Assembly: GCF_023156285.1 (NCBI RefSeq)
Contig: NZ_JAKZAJ010000006.1
Span: 1-64,000, forward strand
Length of the DNA: 64,000 nt
Source of the DNA: Marinobacter koreensis
GTDB taxonomy: Bacteria; Pseudomonadota; Gammaproteobacteria; Pseudomonadales; Oleiphilaceae
Direction of reading: 5' to 3'
In this document: positions 9,833-19,956 of the stretch, in pieces
How positions within the stretch are numbered: position 1 is the stretch's first letter
How the letters are laid out: the number at the start of each line of letters is the position of its first letter
Position numbers and translations under genes: made by a program
The notes under the pieces: generated by a model
Database searches by the model: none
What the model was told of the DNA's origin: nothing
Seen by the model: the letters and a program-made list of their open reading frames with translations, nothing else

Positions 9833-10320
9833 TCACAATCCCGCTCCTCGGGGAGGGACGTTGCCTCAAGAGCCGCTTCGACCTGGCTGGCCGAGAAACC
9901 ACGACGGTTCAGGAAGCGGGCTTGCCTGGCTTTTTCCTCCCAGTCATCGTCAAGATCTGACAGCCCGAACCGACGATCCCTCAGGCGAATGGCATTGTGG
10001 CACCAGGCCGCTTCGTCCATGTCGTCAAGACAGGCCGGTGTTTCGCGGACTCCCCTTTGCTGCAATTCCCCCACAATCCTCAAGGGCCCGTAACCAAGAT
10101 CCAGGCGCTGACGGGCGTAAACGTCGGCAAACCGGCTATCATCCAGCCAGCCTTCCGCCTCATATTCGTCGAGAACCTCCCGGATCAGATCCTCCGCGAA
10201 CCGGCGCTGCCTGAGCTTCAGCGAGAGCTCACGACGGCTGTGCTCCCGGCGCGCCAGCAATCGGAGCGCCACCGCACGGGCCCGGTATTGTTCGTCACCA
10301 CGATTTTCCTGTTTTGCCAT
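9829..10320 (-). CDS. recX: RecX family regulatory protein
   Basis: This 163-residue, strongly charged helical protein fits RecX, which binds RecA filaments and limits their activity. Typical parts are RALRLLARREHSRRELSLKL-like first repeat, then RFAEDLIREVLDEYEAEGWL and DDSRFADVYARQR. RecX usually sits beside recA; here it does not, so it might instead be a RecX-like paralogue. It converges on mltF with overlapping stop codons and is divergent from the DUF349 gene. Confidence 0.82.
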   Translation of the reverse strand: MAKQENRGDEQYRARAVALRLLARREHSRRELSLKLRQRRFAEDLIREVLDEYEAEGWLDDSRFADVYARQRLDLGYGPLRIVGELQQRGVRETPACLDDMDEAAWCHNAIRLRDRRFGLSDLDDDWEEKARQARFLNRRGFSASQVEAALEATSLPEERDCD

Positions 10321-10498
10321 TCAGACCCTTTCCGCAAACGCCATCAAAACGCTAGACTAGCCCCCGATTTTCCATCATCGGATGGGCTTGATCAGCAGAG
10401 GCCATCCGATACCCGTACCCGGCATACCGAGCCGATGGCCGGTGACGGAGCACTTTGCCCGACACCGAGGACTGGTTTCAATCCCAAAGGACACCTTC

Positions 10499-12955
10499 AT
10501 GGCCGCATTTATCCAGAAACTGTTCAAATCCCGCAAATCCGCGAAACCGGCACCCAAAAAAGCGGACAATCCGGCGCAAGCCCCCGTCGAGGACACGCGA
10601 GCCAACCAGCGGGACAAACAGCTCGAAGCGCTTGGGGGACAGGCTACCCAGGACGAACTGGCAGACCTCGCGATCAATGGCGTGACCGCCGATATTCGCT
10701 TGTCAGCGGCTCAGAAGCTCACCGACCCCGAGGCGCTCCAACGGGTCCAGAAACAGGCCAAAGGGCGGGACAAAGGCGTCTATCAGATCGCCAAGCAGGC
10801 TCTGCACGCACTGAAGGAGGCCCGGGATCTGGAAGCCGACACGGCCAGGAAAATCCAGAAGCTGATCAACAGCGCCGAAGAACAGGCCAACAGCGAGGAT
10901 ACCAAGCTTTTCGAGGCACGCCTGGACGCTTTACTCGGCCAATGGCAGCCTGTGGAATCCTCAGCCACGGCGGAGCAAACCCAGCAGTTTCTGGAGGCAG
11001 TGCACCGCTGCCGTCAGCGCCTGCAGGATATTGAATCCGAGTTGACCGAATCCCTGCGGCACGAGGAACAGCAGCGGCAACGGAAGGAAACACTCACCCT
11101 GCTGGAGGACACCCTTGAGGGGCTGAAATCCCGGACGACGGACCTCCCCTCTCTGTCCTCGCTGGATGCCCTGCAACGAACCCAGGAAAATCGCTGGCTC
11201 GAAGCCACACGCGATACCGATGTCGGCAAGCAGGAACAGAAGGCTTACGAGACGCACATGCAGAGCTTGCGGCATTACCTGGGGGCCGTTCGCCGCCTTT
11301 CACAGGCCGAGGACACGATCAGCCAGCTCTCCGGGCTCTTCAACTCCGGTGAACCCACCTCGCAAGAACACCGGGACCACGGAAAAGCCCTTCTGAAAGA
11401 CATTGACTGGCCGGAGGAATTCCCCCTGCCCCAGGCTCTGGAATCGGTTCGAAAGCTCGCCGGAAAACGTCCGGATACCCCGCCGGTCCAGAAAGACACG
11501 CAGGAACAACAGGCGCTTTCAGACGACCTCCAAAACCTGATCGAAAAACTCGAATCCGCCCTTGAGGCAAAGCAGTTCCGGGAGTCCAGACAACTGCTGA
11601 AATCCGCACAGACCCAGTTCAAACAGCTCGACCGTCGGCATGCCCGCCCGTTCCAGGCGCGTATGCAGTTGCTCGCCGGCCAGTTCCGGGAGCTGAGTGA
11701 CTGGCAGGGGTTTGCCACTGAGCCCAAACAGATCGCGCTGTGCGAACAGATGGAATACCTGGCAAACCAACCGATGGAGCCGGAAGCCAAGGCGGAGCGG
11801 ATTAAAGAACTTCAGACCGAATGGCGGGAACTGGGCGGCTCGTCGGACCGGACTCTGTGGTCCAGATTCAAGGCTGCCTCGGATAAGGCATTTGAGCCCT
11901 GCAAGGCGTATTTTGAGGCCAAATCCGGGCTCAAGCAGGCCAATCTAGAGAAGCGACAGGCGATCTGCGACGAACTCGAGACTTTCCTGACGCACGCGGA
12001 CTGGAACAACGTGGACTGGAAAGGCGCAGAGAGAATCCACCAAACGGCTCGGCAGGAATGGAAGCAGGCCTGGCCCGTCGAATTCCGCGATAACCGCCAG
12101 GTTCAGAAACGATTCGACGACCTGCTCCGCCGACTGGAAAAGCCGCTCGATGAAGAACGGCGCCGAAACGAGGCCCTGAAACAGGACATCGTTGAAAAGG
12201 CGCAATCCCTGGTGGAACACGAACCGCTGCAGGAGGCCATGAACGAGGCCAAAGCGCTTCAGGCCGAATGGAAGGCCATTGGCATCACCCGGCATCGTGA
12301 AGACCGGAAACTCTGGCAAGCCTTCCGCAAAGCCTGCGACCGGATTTTTGAACGCCGGGATGCCCAGCGGAATGCCCGGCATCAGGCAACTGAAATAGCC
12401 GACCAGACTGCCAGCGAAGTACTGGCGAACCTGGACGCTCAGGCGACGCCCGAAACCGATGAAGCCATCCAGCAGGCGTTGACCCAGATTCAGTCCATCG
12501 ATACCGGCGCACTGTCGGATTCACTCAAAGACCGGGTTCGGGCAAAACGTCAGAATCTGACGGAAAGGCTGAAAGCCGTGCGGCTCACACAAAAAATCGG
12601 ACACTGGCAGCAATTGATTGAAGCCCGTGGAAACGGCGGTATCGTGCCTTCAGAGATCCCCGATCACTGGCACCGCCTCGTGGCCGACCAGAACGCCGTG
12701 CCTGCCCAGGAACTTGTGATCCGTGCCGAAATCCTCGGTGGTATCGAATCGCCTGCCGATGAACAGCAAAGGAGAATGGAGATTCAGGTTAAAAGGCTCA
12801 CCGCCGGGCTGGGTAACAGCGATCAACAACCTGACCCGCTGCAGGAAATGGAACAGCTTGTCGCCCAATGGTGTCTCCAGCCTTCCGAAGAACCGGTCGA
12901 CAGCAGCCTGGCGCAGCGCCTGAATAAAGCCTTGATGGGGGCTGCCTCCAGCTGA
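10499..12955 (+). CDS. Large DUF349 repeat coiled-coil protein
   Basis: The 818-residue product is almost entirely helical, rich in Gln, Glu, Arg and Lys. It contains several repeats of the DUF349 type (for example KELQTEWRELGGSSDRTLWS, then ALQAEWKAIGITRHREDRKL), which occur in tandem through roughly residues 430-720. No signal peptide or membrane segment is seen, so it is probably cytosolic. The function of DUF349 proteins is not known. I chose the ATG at 10499 (MAAFIQKLF) with AAAGGA upstream over a 39-residue longer reading. It stands alone, between recX and the ComFB-like gene. Confidence 0.85.
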   Translation: MAAFIQKLFKSRKSAKPAPKKADNPAQAPVEDTRANQRDKQLEALGGQATQDELADLAINGVTADIRLSAAQKLTDPEALQRVQKQAKGRDKGVYQIAKQALHALKEARDLEADTARKIQKLINSAEEQANSEDTKLFEARLDALLGQWQPVESSATAEQTQQFLEAVHRCRQRLQDIESELTESLRHEEQQRQRKETLTLLEDTLEGLKSRTTDLPSLSSLDALQRTQENRWLEATRDTDVGKQEQKAYETHMQSLRHYLGAVRRLSQAEDTISQLSGLFNSGEPTSQEHRDHGKALLKDIDWPEEFPLPQALESVRKLAGKRPDTPPVQKDTQEQQALSDDLQNLIEKLESALEAKQFRESRQLLKSAQTQFKQLDRRHARPFQARMQLLAGQFRELSDWQGFATEPKQIALCEQMEYLANQPMEPEAKAERIKELQTEWRELGGSSDRTLWSRFKAASDKAFEPCKAYFEAKSGLKQANLEKRQAICDELETFLTHADWNNVDWKGAERIHQTARQEWKQAWPVEFRDNRQVQKRFDDLLRRLEKPLDEERRRNEALKQDIVEKAQSLVEHEPLQEAMNEAKALQAEWKAIGITRHREDRKLWQAFRKACDRIFERRDAQRNARHQATEIADQTASEVLANLDAQATPETDEAIQQALTQIQSIDTGALSDSLKDRVRAKRQNLTERLKAVRLTQKIGHWQQLIEARGNGGIVPSEIPDHWHRLVADQNAVPAQELVIRAEILGGIESPADEQQRRMEIQVKRLTAGLGNSDQQPDPLQEMEQLVAQWCLQPSEEPVDSSLAQRLNKALMGAASS

Positions 12956-12961
12956 TCTACG

Positions 12962-13225
12962 CTACTCCCGCCGATGCTCACTGACAAACGCCCTGGCTGC
13001 ACGGACAGCGGCCAGGGATTTGTCTTTCATATCTTTCAGTTCCTCGTCTGCCAGATAGAACATCATATCGATTGAATGCCGGTAATAGCGCGTGGGCAAC
13101 CTGTTCAGGGCCACGCACATGACGTCGGTCAGATAATCGGCGTTATCCGTCTGCTCGCTTGTTGCCTCGATCGCATCTGCCACCAGGCGTTCATAAAAAT
13201 TGTCGATCGCATCTCTCAGGGACAT
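12962..13225 (-). CDS. ComFB family protein (possible cyclic-dinucleotide receptor)
   Basis: The 87-residue protein has the ComFB pattern: an N-terminal helix (NFYERLVADAI), then YLTDVMCVALNRLPTRYYRH. In ComFB proteins a DVxxxALNxLPPxY core is typical; members have recently been reported to bind cyclic di-nucleotides, which I recall but cannot check. The paired cysteines of some members are absent. GGGAGGT precedes the ATG at 13225. The gene converges on the DUF349 gene with a 6-nt gap. Confidence 0.78.
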   Translation of the reverse strand: MSLRDAIDNFYERLVADAIEATSEQTDNADYLTDVMCVALNRLPTRYYRHSIDMMFYLADEELKDMKDKSLAAVRAARAFVSEHRRE

Positions 13226-13408
13226 CCCAGACCTCCCGGATCTAATTCTCTCTACCCTGAAACATAGAAGCCCTCGGGACGATTGTCATGGCCGGTGAGC
13301 AATTTCGCCAATGGGATTGGCAGCCGGCGTCATTACGCGTATCCCGGTTCAGAGGCTATGGTTACCTGCACAACAGACAACCACCCAACCATCACCAGAG
13401 GACAGGCA

Positions 13409-14617
13409 ATGAGCACCGAAGCCTACATCTTCGACGCGGTTCGTACCCCCAGGGGGCGTGGCAAAAAAGACGGTTCACTGCACAGCGTCAAACCCATCAG
13501 CCTGCTGACAACGGTGCTGCATGCCCTAGAGACCCGGAACAGCCTGAATACAGCAGAAGTGGACGATATCGTCATGGGCTGTGTCACAGCCATTGGCGAT
13601 CAGGGCGCCGACATTGCCAAGACGGCCGCCCTCGCGGCCGACTGGGACGAAAAGGTCGCGGGCGTGACCCTGAACCGTTTTTGCGCTTCCGGGCTCGAGG
13701 CGGTGAATCTGGCAGCCATGAAGGTTCGCTCCGGCTGGGAAGACCTCGTTGTCGCTGGCGGCGTTGAAGCCATGTCCCGTGTGCCGATGGGATCCGATGG
13801 CGGTGCCTGGGCCACCGATCCGGAAACCAACCTTCACACCGGATTCATGCCCCAGGGCATCGGCGCCGATCTTATCGCAACACTTGAAGGTTTCTCCCGC
13901 GAGGACGTTGACGGGTTCGCCGTGAACTCGCAAAGAAAGGCGGCCAACGCCTGGGAGAACGGTTACTTCAGTAAATCCATCATCCCCGTAACCGACCAGA
14001 ATGGCGTGGTGATCCTGGACCGTGATGAACATGTCCGGGGCAGCACCACAGTAGAATCCCTGGCCAGTCTGAAACCGTCCTTCCAGATGATGGGAGAAAT
14101 GGGTTTCGATGGTGTGGCCCGTGAAAAATACCACTATGTCGAGAAGATCAATCACGTTCACCACGCGGGCAATTCTTCGGGCATCGTGGATGGCGCCACC
14201 GCCATGCTGATCGGAAGCGAGGCCAAGGGGCGTGAACTGGGCCTGACGCCACGGGCCCGCATCGTTGCGACCGCGGTCACCAGTACCGACCCCACCATCA
14301 TGCTGACCGGCCCGGCACCGGCGGCGCGCAAGGCTCTGGCAAAGGCGGGAATGTCAGTCGATCAAATCGACCTGTTCGAAGTCAACGAAGCGTTCGCCTC
14401 CGTCGTCATGCGCTTCCAGCGGGAACTCGATGTACCGGATGAAAAGGTCAACGTGAACGGCGGAGCCATCGCCATGGGTCATCCGCTCGGTGCCACCGGA
14501 GCCATGATTCTGGGCACCCTGCTGGATGAACTGGAACGCCGTGAACTGCGCTATGGCCTGGCCACACTCTGCGTCGGCGGCGGCATGGGCATTGCCACCA
14601 TCATCGAACGTGTCTGA
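13409..14617 (+). CDS. Acetyl-CoA C-acyltransferase (thiolase, beta-oxidation)
   Basis: Thiolase performs the last step of fatty-acid beta-oxidation, splitting 3-ketoacyl-CoA with CoA. The 402-residue protein has the nucleophile Cys92 in [13 protein letters not shown], the [17 protein letters not shown] histidine motif and the C-terminal CVGGGMG cysteine motif. The ATG at 13409 ([14 protein letters not shown]) has AGAGGACAGG upstream; a 42-residue longer reading is not conserved. It is followed after 30 nt by the multifunctional enzyme gene, forming a FadI/FadJ-type pair. A similar unlinked pair occurs in Pseudomonas besides fadBA. Confidence 0.93.
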   Translation: MSTEAYIFDAVRTPRGRGKKDGSLHSVKPISLLTTVLHALETRNSLNTAEVDDIVMGCVTAIGDQGADIAKTAALAADWDEKVAGVTLNRFCASGLEAVNLAAMKVRSGWEDLVVAGGVEAMSRVPMGSDGGAWATDPETNLHTGFMPQGIGADLIATLEGFSREDVDGFAVNSQRKAANAWENGYFSKSIIPVTDQNGVVILDRDEHVRGSTTVESLASLKPSFQMMGEMGFDGVAREKYHYVEKINHVHHAGNSSGIVDGATAMLIGSEAKGRELGLTPRARIVATAVTSTDPTIMLTGPAPAARKALAKAGMSVDQIDLFEVNEAFASVVMRFQRELDVPDEKVNVNGGAIAMGHPLGATGAMILGTLLDELERRELRYGLATLCVGGGMGIATIIERV

Positions 14618-14647
14618 CCCCAAAGATTGCGAACAGGAGAACCAATC

Positions 14648-16798
14648 ATGAGCGCCATCAATTACGAACTGGGGACAGATCAGATCCTGACCCTCACTAT
14701 CGACATGCCGGGACAATCGGCCAACACCATGAACGCGGAGTTCCGGAAAGGCCTCTCGGAAACCGTACAGCGGGTTAAAGCGGACCTCGACACCATCCGG
14801 GGTATCATCGTGACGTCTGCCAAAAAGACGTTCTTTGCAGGAGGCGACCTCAGGGAACTGCATGGAGTCACCGCGGATCAGGCCGGTCAGTTCGAGACAA
14901 TGGTCAATGGCCTCAAGGCCGACATGCGTTTTCTCGAAACTACCGGCAAACCCCTGGTCGCCGCCATTAACGGCAGCGCTCTGGGCGGCGGGCTGGAAAT
15001 TGCCCTGGCCTGCCATCACCGGATCGTCCTTGACGACGAGCGCATCCAGCTTGGCTTGCCGGAAGTGACGCTGGGACTCCTGCCCGGCGGAGGCGGCACC
15101 CAACGCCTGCCGCGAATGATTGGCCTTGAAGCCGCGTTTCCGTATCTCATGGAAGGCAAGAAAGCCAATCCGGCCGCCGCACTCAAGGCCGGGATTGTCG
15201 ATGCACTGGCCAGCTCGCCAGAGGACATGCTGGACAAGGCCAGAGCGTTTATCGATGCACACCCCAAGAGCCAACAACCCTGGGACCAGAAAGGCTTCAG
15301 GTTCCCCGGGGGCGCCCCGCATCATCCGGCCATGGCCCAGAAGCTGGCGATTGCACCGGCCATGCTCAGGCAGAAAACCAGAGGCTGCTATCCGGCACCG
15401 GAACGTATCCTCTCGGCCGCCGTCGAGGGCGCCCAGGTTGACTTCGATAACGGCAGCCTGATCGAAACGCGGTATTTTGCGGAGCTGGTCGTTGGCCAGG
15501 TGGCCAAGAACATGACCGGAACCTTCTGGTTCCAGCTCAACGCCATCAAGGCCGGCGGCAGTCGCCCGGACAAATTCCCCCGGGAAACGTTCAGGAAAGT
15601 CGGTGTTCTGGGTGCCGGCATGATGGGGGCAGGCATTGCCTATGCAACCGCCGTTCGTGGCGTCGATGTCGTACTCAAGGATGTGTCTGCGGAAAACGCG
15701 GAAAAAGGCAAGGCCTATTCCGAGAATCTGCTGGCGAAAAAGGTCGGCCGCGGGCGCATGAGCGAAGCCAGCAAAACCGACATCCTGGAGCGAATTACAC
15801 CCACCGAGTCCGCGGACGACCTGGAAGGGTGCGATCTGATCATCGAAGCGGTCTTCGAAGACAGCAGCCTGAAGGCCAGGGTCACCCAGGAAGCAGAACC
15901 CCGGATGGTCACCAATGGCATCTTCGCCTCCAACACCTCCACCATCCCGATCACCCAGTTGGCAGAGGCATCCGGAAAACCGGAGAACTTCATCGGACTG
16001 CACTTCTTCTCACCGGTGGACAAGATGCAGCTCGTGGAAATCATCGTCGGGGCAAAAACCTCCGATGAAACCCTGGCCCGCGCCTTCGACTATGTTCAGC
16101 AGATTGGCAAAATTCCGATCGTGGTCAACGACAGTCGGGGTTTCTTCACGTCCCGTGTCTTCGGTACCTTCGTCAACGAGGGCATCGCGATGCTCGGCGA
16201 GGGTATTCACCCAGCCAGCATCGAAAATGCCGGGCTGTTGTCGGGGATGCCCGTCGGACCGCTGGCTATTTCCGATGAAGTGAGCATGACCCTCATGCAA
16301 CACATCCGGGATCAAAGCAAGCGCGACACAGAGGCGGCGGGAGCTACGTGGAACGCCCATCCTGCCGAGGCGATCATCGATACCATGGTTGATGAATTCG
16401 GGCGCAAAGGTAAAGCCACCGGCGCCGGATTCTACGAGTACCCGGAAAAAGGTCGGAAATACCTCTGGCCGGAACTCGAACGCCGTTTTGTCGATTCGGA
16501 CAAAGCCCGGTCAATTGCATTGCAGGACCTGAAAGACCGGATCCTGTTCATACAGGCGATCGAGACCGTTCGCTGTCTCGAAGAAGGTGTTCTGAGAACC
16601 GTTGAGGACGCCAACGTTGGCAGTATTTTTGGCATCGGATACGCCCCCTGGACGGGTGGTGCTATCCAGTTCATCAACCAGTATGGCGTTCGATCGTTCA
16701 CCGAACGGGCCCGCGAACTCGCGGCTCAGTACGGGGAACGTTTCACCCCGCCCGATCTGTTGCTCGAACACGCCGAATCCAACAAACCGTTCGCCTGA
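14648..16798 (+). CDS. Bifunctional enoyl-CoA hydratase / 3-hydroxyacyl-CoA dehydrogenase (FadJ/FadB-like)
   Basis: This 716-residue protein catalyses the hydratase and dehydrogenase steps of beta-oxidation. The N-terminal crotonase domain has NGSALGGGLEIALAC with Glu117 and GLPEVTLGLLPGGGGTQR with Glu139, the two catalytic glutamates. A Rossmann fold begins near residue 318 with VGVLGAGMMGAGIAYA. The dehydrogenase His lies in IGLHFFSPVDKMQLVEII. The ATG at 14648 has CAGGAGAACC before it. It is translated after the thiolase in one operon. Whether it acts on medium- or long-chain substrates cannot be read from the sequence. Confidence 0.94.
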   Translation: MSAINYELGTDQILTLTIDMPGQSANTMNAEFRKGLSETVQRVKADLDTIRGIIVTSAKKTFFAGGDLRELHGVTADQAGQFETMVNGLKADMRFLETTGKPLVAAINGSALGGGLEIALACHHRIVLDDERIQLGLPEVTLGLLPGGGGTQRLPRMIGLEAAFPYLMEGKKANPAAALKAGIVDALASSPEDMLDKARAFIDAHPKSQQPWDQKGFRFPGGAPHHPAMAQKLAIAPAMLRQKTRGCYPAPERILSAAVEGAQVDFDNGSLIETRYFAELVVGQVAKNMTGTFWFQLNAIKAGGSRPDKFPRETFRKVGVLGAGMMGAGIAYATAVRGVDVVLKDVSAENAEKGKAYSENLLAKKVGRGRMSEASKTDILERITPTESADDLEGCDLIIEAVFEDSSLKARVTQEAEPRMVTNGIFASNTSTIPITQLAEASGKPENFIGLHFFSPVDKMQLVEIIVGAKTSDETLARAFDYVQQIGKIPIVVNDSRGFFTSRVFGTFVNEGIAMLGEGIHPASIENAGLLSGMPVGPLAISDEVSMTLMQHIRDQSKRDTEAAGATWNAHPAEAIIDTMVDEFGRKGKATGAGFYEYPEKGRKYLWPELERRFVDSDKARSIALQDLKDRILFIQAIETVRCLEEGVLRTVEDANVGSIFGIGYAPWTGGAIQFINQYGVRSFTERARELAAQYGERFTPPDLLLEHAESNKPFA

Positions 16799-16806
16799 AG
16801 CGCCAA

Positions 16807-16835
16807 CACCCGGGGAGTTCGGCTCTCCCCGGGTG
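16807..16835 (+). terminator. GC-rich hairpin after the beta-oxidation pair
   Basis: A perfect 11-bp stem (CACCCGGGGAG at 16807-16817 against 16825-16835) with a 7-nt loop starts 8 nt after the stop codon. It has no T tract, so it may be a weak or Rho-assisted terminator or a 3' end stabiliser. Confidence 0.5.
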
Positions 16836-17019
16836 CCATCCTGAAGCTTACCGATTGACCAAAATGTGACAAACCTGACCAGTTCATGGACAGATTGTCA
16901 CGAACCGATACTCCCTGCCTATGGCAACCGATCTGGCGCTTGCCTACAATAAATTTATCGTTCATGGGTGAGCATCCGGCCGACATGCCGGATTCCCCGC
17001 ACCGTCAGGTAAGTATTTT

Positions 17020-19197
17020 ATGACCATCGCGGAAAACGTTTTTCCCCGTCGCCAGGCCTTCTCCGGTTCCGGCAAGAAGCTCTTTAGAACTCTGACTGTT
17101 ACCCTGCTGCTCTCAACTGCGTTTGGCGCGCAAGCAAAGCTTGATGAGGCAAACAAGGTCTATAAGCCGGTGGCGCCGACCATTGAACAGGCCCGCGCCA
17201 ATATCCTGATCGCGAGGCAGCTTCAGTTCACCCATTTCCGCGACCTCAGCATCAACAATCAGCTCTCAGATGAGGTGTTCAACGCTTATCTGGATTATCT
17301 GGATGGGCAGCGGATCTACCTCACAAAGCAGGACATCAGCAAGTTCGACAATGTCCGACCACAACTCGGCTCGGCCCTGAAAACCGGACAACTGCAGCCC
17401 GGTTTTGACATCTACAACCTGGTGCAGGAAAGAATCATCGGGCGGCTCAAATTTGCCCTGAATGTCATTGACCAGGGCATCGACAAGCTTGATTTCTCCA
17501 AAGACGAGTCGATTCTTCTGGACCGATCAAAGGCGGACTGGGAACCAGACACCGCGGCACTGGATGAACTGTGGATCAAGCGCATCAAGAACGCCGTCCT
17601 CGCCCAGCGACTGAACGGCACTGACGACGACACCATTGCCGACAATCTCAAGCGACGTTACGAAGGTCAGCTCAAGCGGGCTTACCAGGCACGTAGCGAA
17701 GATGCGTTCCAGGCCTATATGAACGCATTTACCGGCATGTGGGATCCCCATACCTCCTACTTCTCGCCGCGCGTTTCCGAAAACTTCAACATCAACATGA
17801 GCCTGTCCCTGGAAGGGATTGGCGCCGTGCTCCAGTCCGACAACGAATACACCAAGGTCGTTCGTCTCGTACCCGGAGGACCGGCGTCCAAACAGGGCCA
17901 GTTGCAACCGGCTGATCGGATCGTGGCTGTTGGCCAGGGCGACGAGAAGCCCGTCAACGTCATTGGCTGGCGCCTGGACGAGGTGGTCGACCTGATTCGT
18001 GGCCCGCGGGATTCCGTGGTGAAACTGGAGGTGATCCCGGCCAATGCCTCCGACGAGACGGTTACCAAGACCATTTCGATCAAGCGGGACCAGGTCAAAC
18101 TGGAAGAGCAAAGCGCGAGCAAGGACGTCATCCATCTCAAGCGGGACGGCAAGGACTACAACGTCGGGGTGATTACCATCCCCACTTTCTACGCCGACTT
18201 CCAGGCAATGCAGGCTGGTGATCCGAACTACAAGAGCACCACTCGGGATGTCCGTAAACTGATCGGCGAGCTCGAACAGAACGACGGTATCGACGGACTC
18301 GTCATTGACCTGCGCAACAACGGCGGCGGCGCGCTCCAGGAAGCCAACGACCTGGTCGGACTGTTTATCGAGCAGGGCCCGACCGTTCAGATCCGCCATG
18401 CCAACAACGAAGTTCAGGTCATGAAGGACGAAGACCCGTCGGTCGCCTATGACGGCCCGATGGTGGTTCTGGTGAACCGGATGAGTGCGTCCGCCTCGGA
18501 GATTTTCGCTGGCGCTATCCAGGATTATGGCCGAGGTCTGGTGGTTGGCTCACAGACGTTCGGCAAGGGAACAGTGCAGGCAGTTCGCCCCCTCAATCAC
18601 GGGCAACTCAAGATCACCCAGTCCAAGTTCTATCGTATCTCCGGCGGTTCCACCCAGCACAAGGGCGTTATTCCGGACATCGAGATCCCCTCGCGCATCG
18701 ACAAGAACCGGATTGGTGAGGACGCACTGGATCATGCCCTGCCCTGGGATCAGATTGAAGCCGTCCCCCACACCCGTTACTTCGACTTCAGTAACGTGAT
18801 TGGTGAATTGCGCAAACGCCACGACCAACGGTTTGCCAAAAGCCCGGATTTCAAGCTTCTCCAACGGGAAATCGACTTCCTGAACAAGCAGCGTGAACAG
18901 GACTCCGTCAGCCTGAACGAGGACAAGCGTCGCTCCCAATACAATCAGATCGAACGAACCCGCCTGACGATTGCCAATGCCCGTCGCGAGCTTCACGGCG
19001 AGAAGCCGTTCGATAGCCTTGAAGCATTGGAAAAATGGCAGGACGCTCAGGCCGCAGATCTGGATAAGACGGATGAGGAAATGGACTTTGTCATCAAGGA
19101 AGGCGGATACATCATGGCCGATATGCTGGATCTGGATCACAACATGGCGTCCATCATCACGCCTCACCAGTTTGCGGCCCAGGCTCCGGCCAAATAG
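17020..19197 (+). CDS. prc: Carboxy-terminal processing (tail-specific) protease Prc
   Basis: Prc is a periplasmic serine protease that trims C-termini and removes periplasmic substrates such as peptidoglycan endopeptidases in other bacteria. The 725-residue protein has an N-terminal signal segment (LFRTLTVTLLLSTAFGAQA), a PDZ domain (about 255-340, LEGIGAVLQ onward), and the protease core. The core has VNRMSASASEIFAGAIQD (from about residue 486), holding the catalytic Ser, and QTFGKGTVQ, holding the catalytic Lys. A DUF3340-type C-terminal region follows. It is 15 nt upstream of a helix-turn-helix gene, which likely shares its transcript. Confidence 0.95.
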   Translation: MTIAENVFPRRQAFSGSGKKLFRTLTVTLLLSTAFGAQAKLDEANKVYKPVAPTIEQARANILIARQLQFTHFRDLSINNQLSDEVFNAYLDYLDGQRIYLTKQDISKFDNVRPQLGSALKTGQLQPGFDIYNLVQERIIGRLKFALNVIDQGIDKLDFSKDESILLDRSKADWEPDTAALDELWIKRIKNAVLAQRLNGTDDDTIADNLKRRYEGQLKRAYQARSEDAFQAYMNAFTGMWDPHTSYFSPRVSENFNINMSLSLEGIGAVLQSDNEYTKVVRLVPGGPASKQGQLQPADRIVAVGQGDEKPVNVIGWRLDEVVDLIRGPRDSVVKLEVIPANASDETVTKTISIKRDQVKLEEQSASKDVIHLKRDGKDYNVGVITIPTFYADFQAMQAGDPNYKSTTRDVRKLIGELEQNDGIDGLVIDLRNNGGGALQEANDLVGLFIEQGPTVQIRHANNEVQVMKDEDPSVAYDGPMVVLVNRMSASASEIFAGAIQDYGRGLVVGSQTFGKGTVQAVRPLNHGQLKITQSKFYRISGGSTQHKGVIPDIEIPSRIDKNRIGEDALDHALPWDQIEAVPHTRYFDFSNVIGELRKRHDQRFAKSPDFKLLQREIDFLNKQREQDSVSLNEDKRRSQYNQIERTRLTIANARRELHGEKPFDSLEALEKWQDAQAADLDKTDEEMDFVIKEGGYIMADMLDLDHNMASIITPHQFAAQAPAK

Positions 19198-19212
19198 GGC
19201 CGGGGCACTCCC

Positions 19213-19956
19213 ATGACGGCCGACAGCGGGCGCAAGCCGGAGAACCCCGAAGAAGCCCGGGAGATCCGGAACATGCTGCTGGATGCCCTGCATGCCATGA
19301 AATCCATGGACGCGGCGGATTCCATGGCGCCGGCAGCCGGGAGTACCAGGGAACAGGAAGGCATTGTCGACCGGCTGCTTCAGCTCACAGGCTCGGCACT
19401 CAGGTTGGGTGCCAGGGCCACCGACACGTCACTCCGGTTCGGGCGGGCATTGATGCACTCCCAGGACCAGCTCAGGGCGATGCTGATTGCCGGCCAGTCA
19501 CTGAAGGACATCCGCGAAGTCGCGGGTCTGACGCTGAGTGAAATGAGCGAGGCTCTCAACCTTCGCGACAAGTCGGTGCTGGAAGCCATTGAAAACGGCA
19601 CCGCCACTCTGTCTTTTGAATTGATACTGCGGCTGGCGGCACTGATCGCCCGCAACGACCCGATTCCCTTCATTCTTCGAACTACCCGGAACTACAATCC
19701 GGAAGTCTGGAAACTGCTGAACGACTGGGGCGTTGGCCGGTTACCGCTGCAGTTCGAGCGGGAACGGGAGTTCATTAACATTTTCCGTCGTCACGACGAC
19801 GCGCGAAACCTGACCGATGAAGGTTTTCGCCGGGTTCTGGAATTCACGCGCCAAAGCTTCGAAATGTCACTGCACTTTGTGGAGGAACAGGAGCGCCAGG
19901 TTAGCGAAATGAAACGCCAATTGGAGGAATCCGGAAAGGACTCCTCAATCGAATAA
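19213..19956 (+). CDS. Helix-turn-helix (XRE-like) domain protein downstream of prc
   Basis: The 247-residue protein has a central helix-turn-helix of the XRE/Cro type ([20 protein letters not shown], then SVLEAIENG). N-terminal to it is an amphipathic Ala-rich region, and the C-terminal half is helical, with a terminal coiled-coil segment ([18 protein letters not shown]). No signal peptide or ligand domain is recognised. Its close link to prc suggests a regulator or partner of envelope stress, but the target is unknown. Its last 12 bases overlap the convergent mtnA. Confidence 0.75.
   Translation: MTADSGRKPENPEEAREIRNMLLDALHAMKSMDAADSMAPAAGSTREQEGIVDRLLQLTGSALRLGARATDTSLRFGRALMHSQDQLRAMLIAGQSLKDIREVAGLTLSEMSEALNLRDKSVLEAIENGTATLSFELILRLAALIARNDPIPFILRTTRNYNPEVWKLLNDWGVGRLPLQFEREREFINIFRRHDDARNLTDEGFRRVLEFTRQSFEMSLHFVEEQERQVSEMKRQLEESGKDSSIE

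Noticed and set aside
10321..10498. Candidate promoter (TTTCCG, 18 nt, TAGACT) ahead of the DUF349 gene
   Set aside because: Both boxes are too weak to report.
14354..16003. 549-codon minus-strand open frame
   Set aside because: It is antisense to the thiolase and hydratase/dehydrogenase genes, which have clear active-site motifs.
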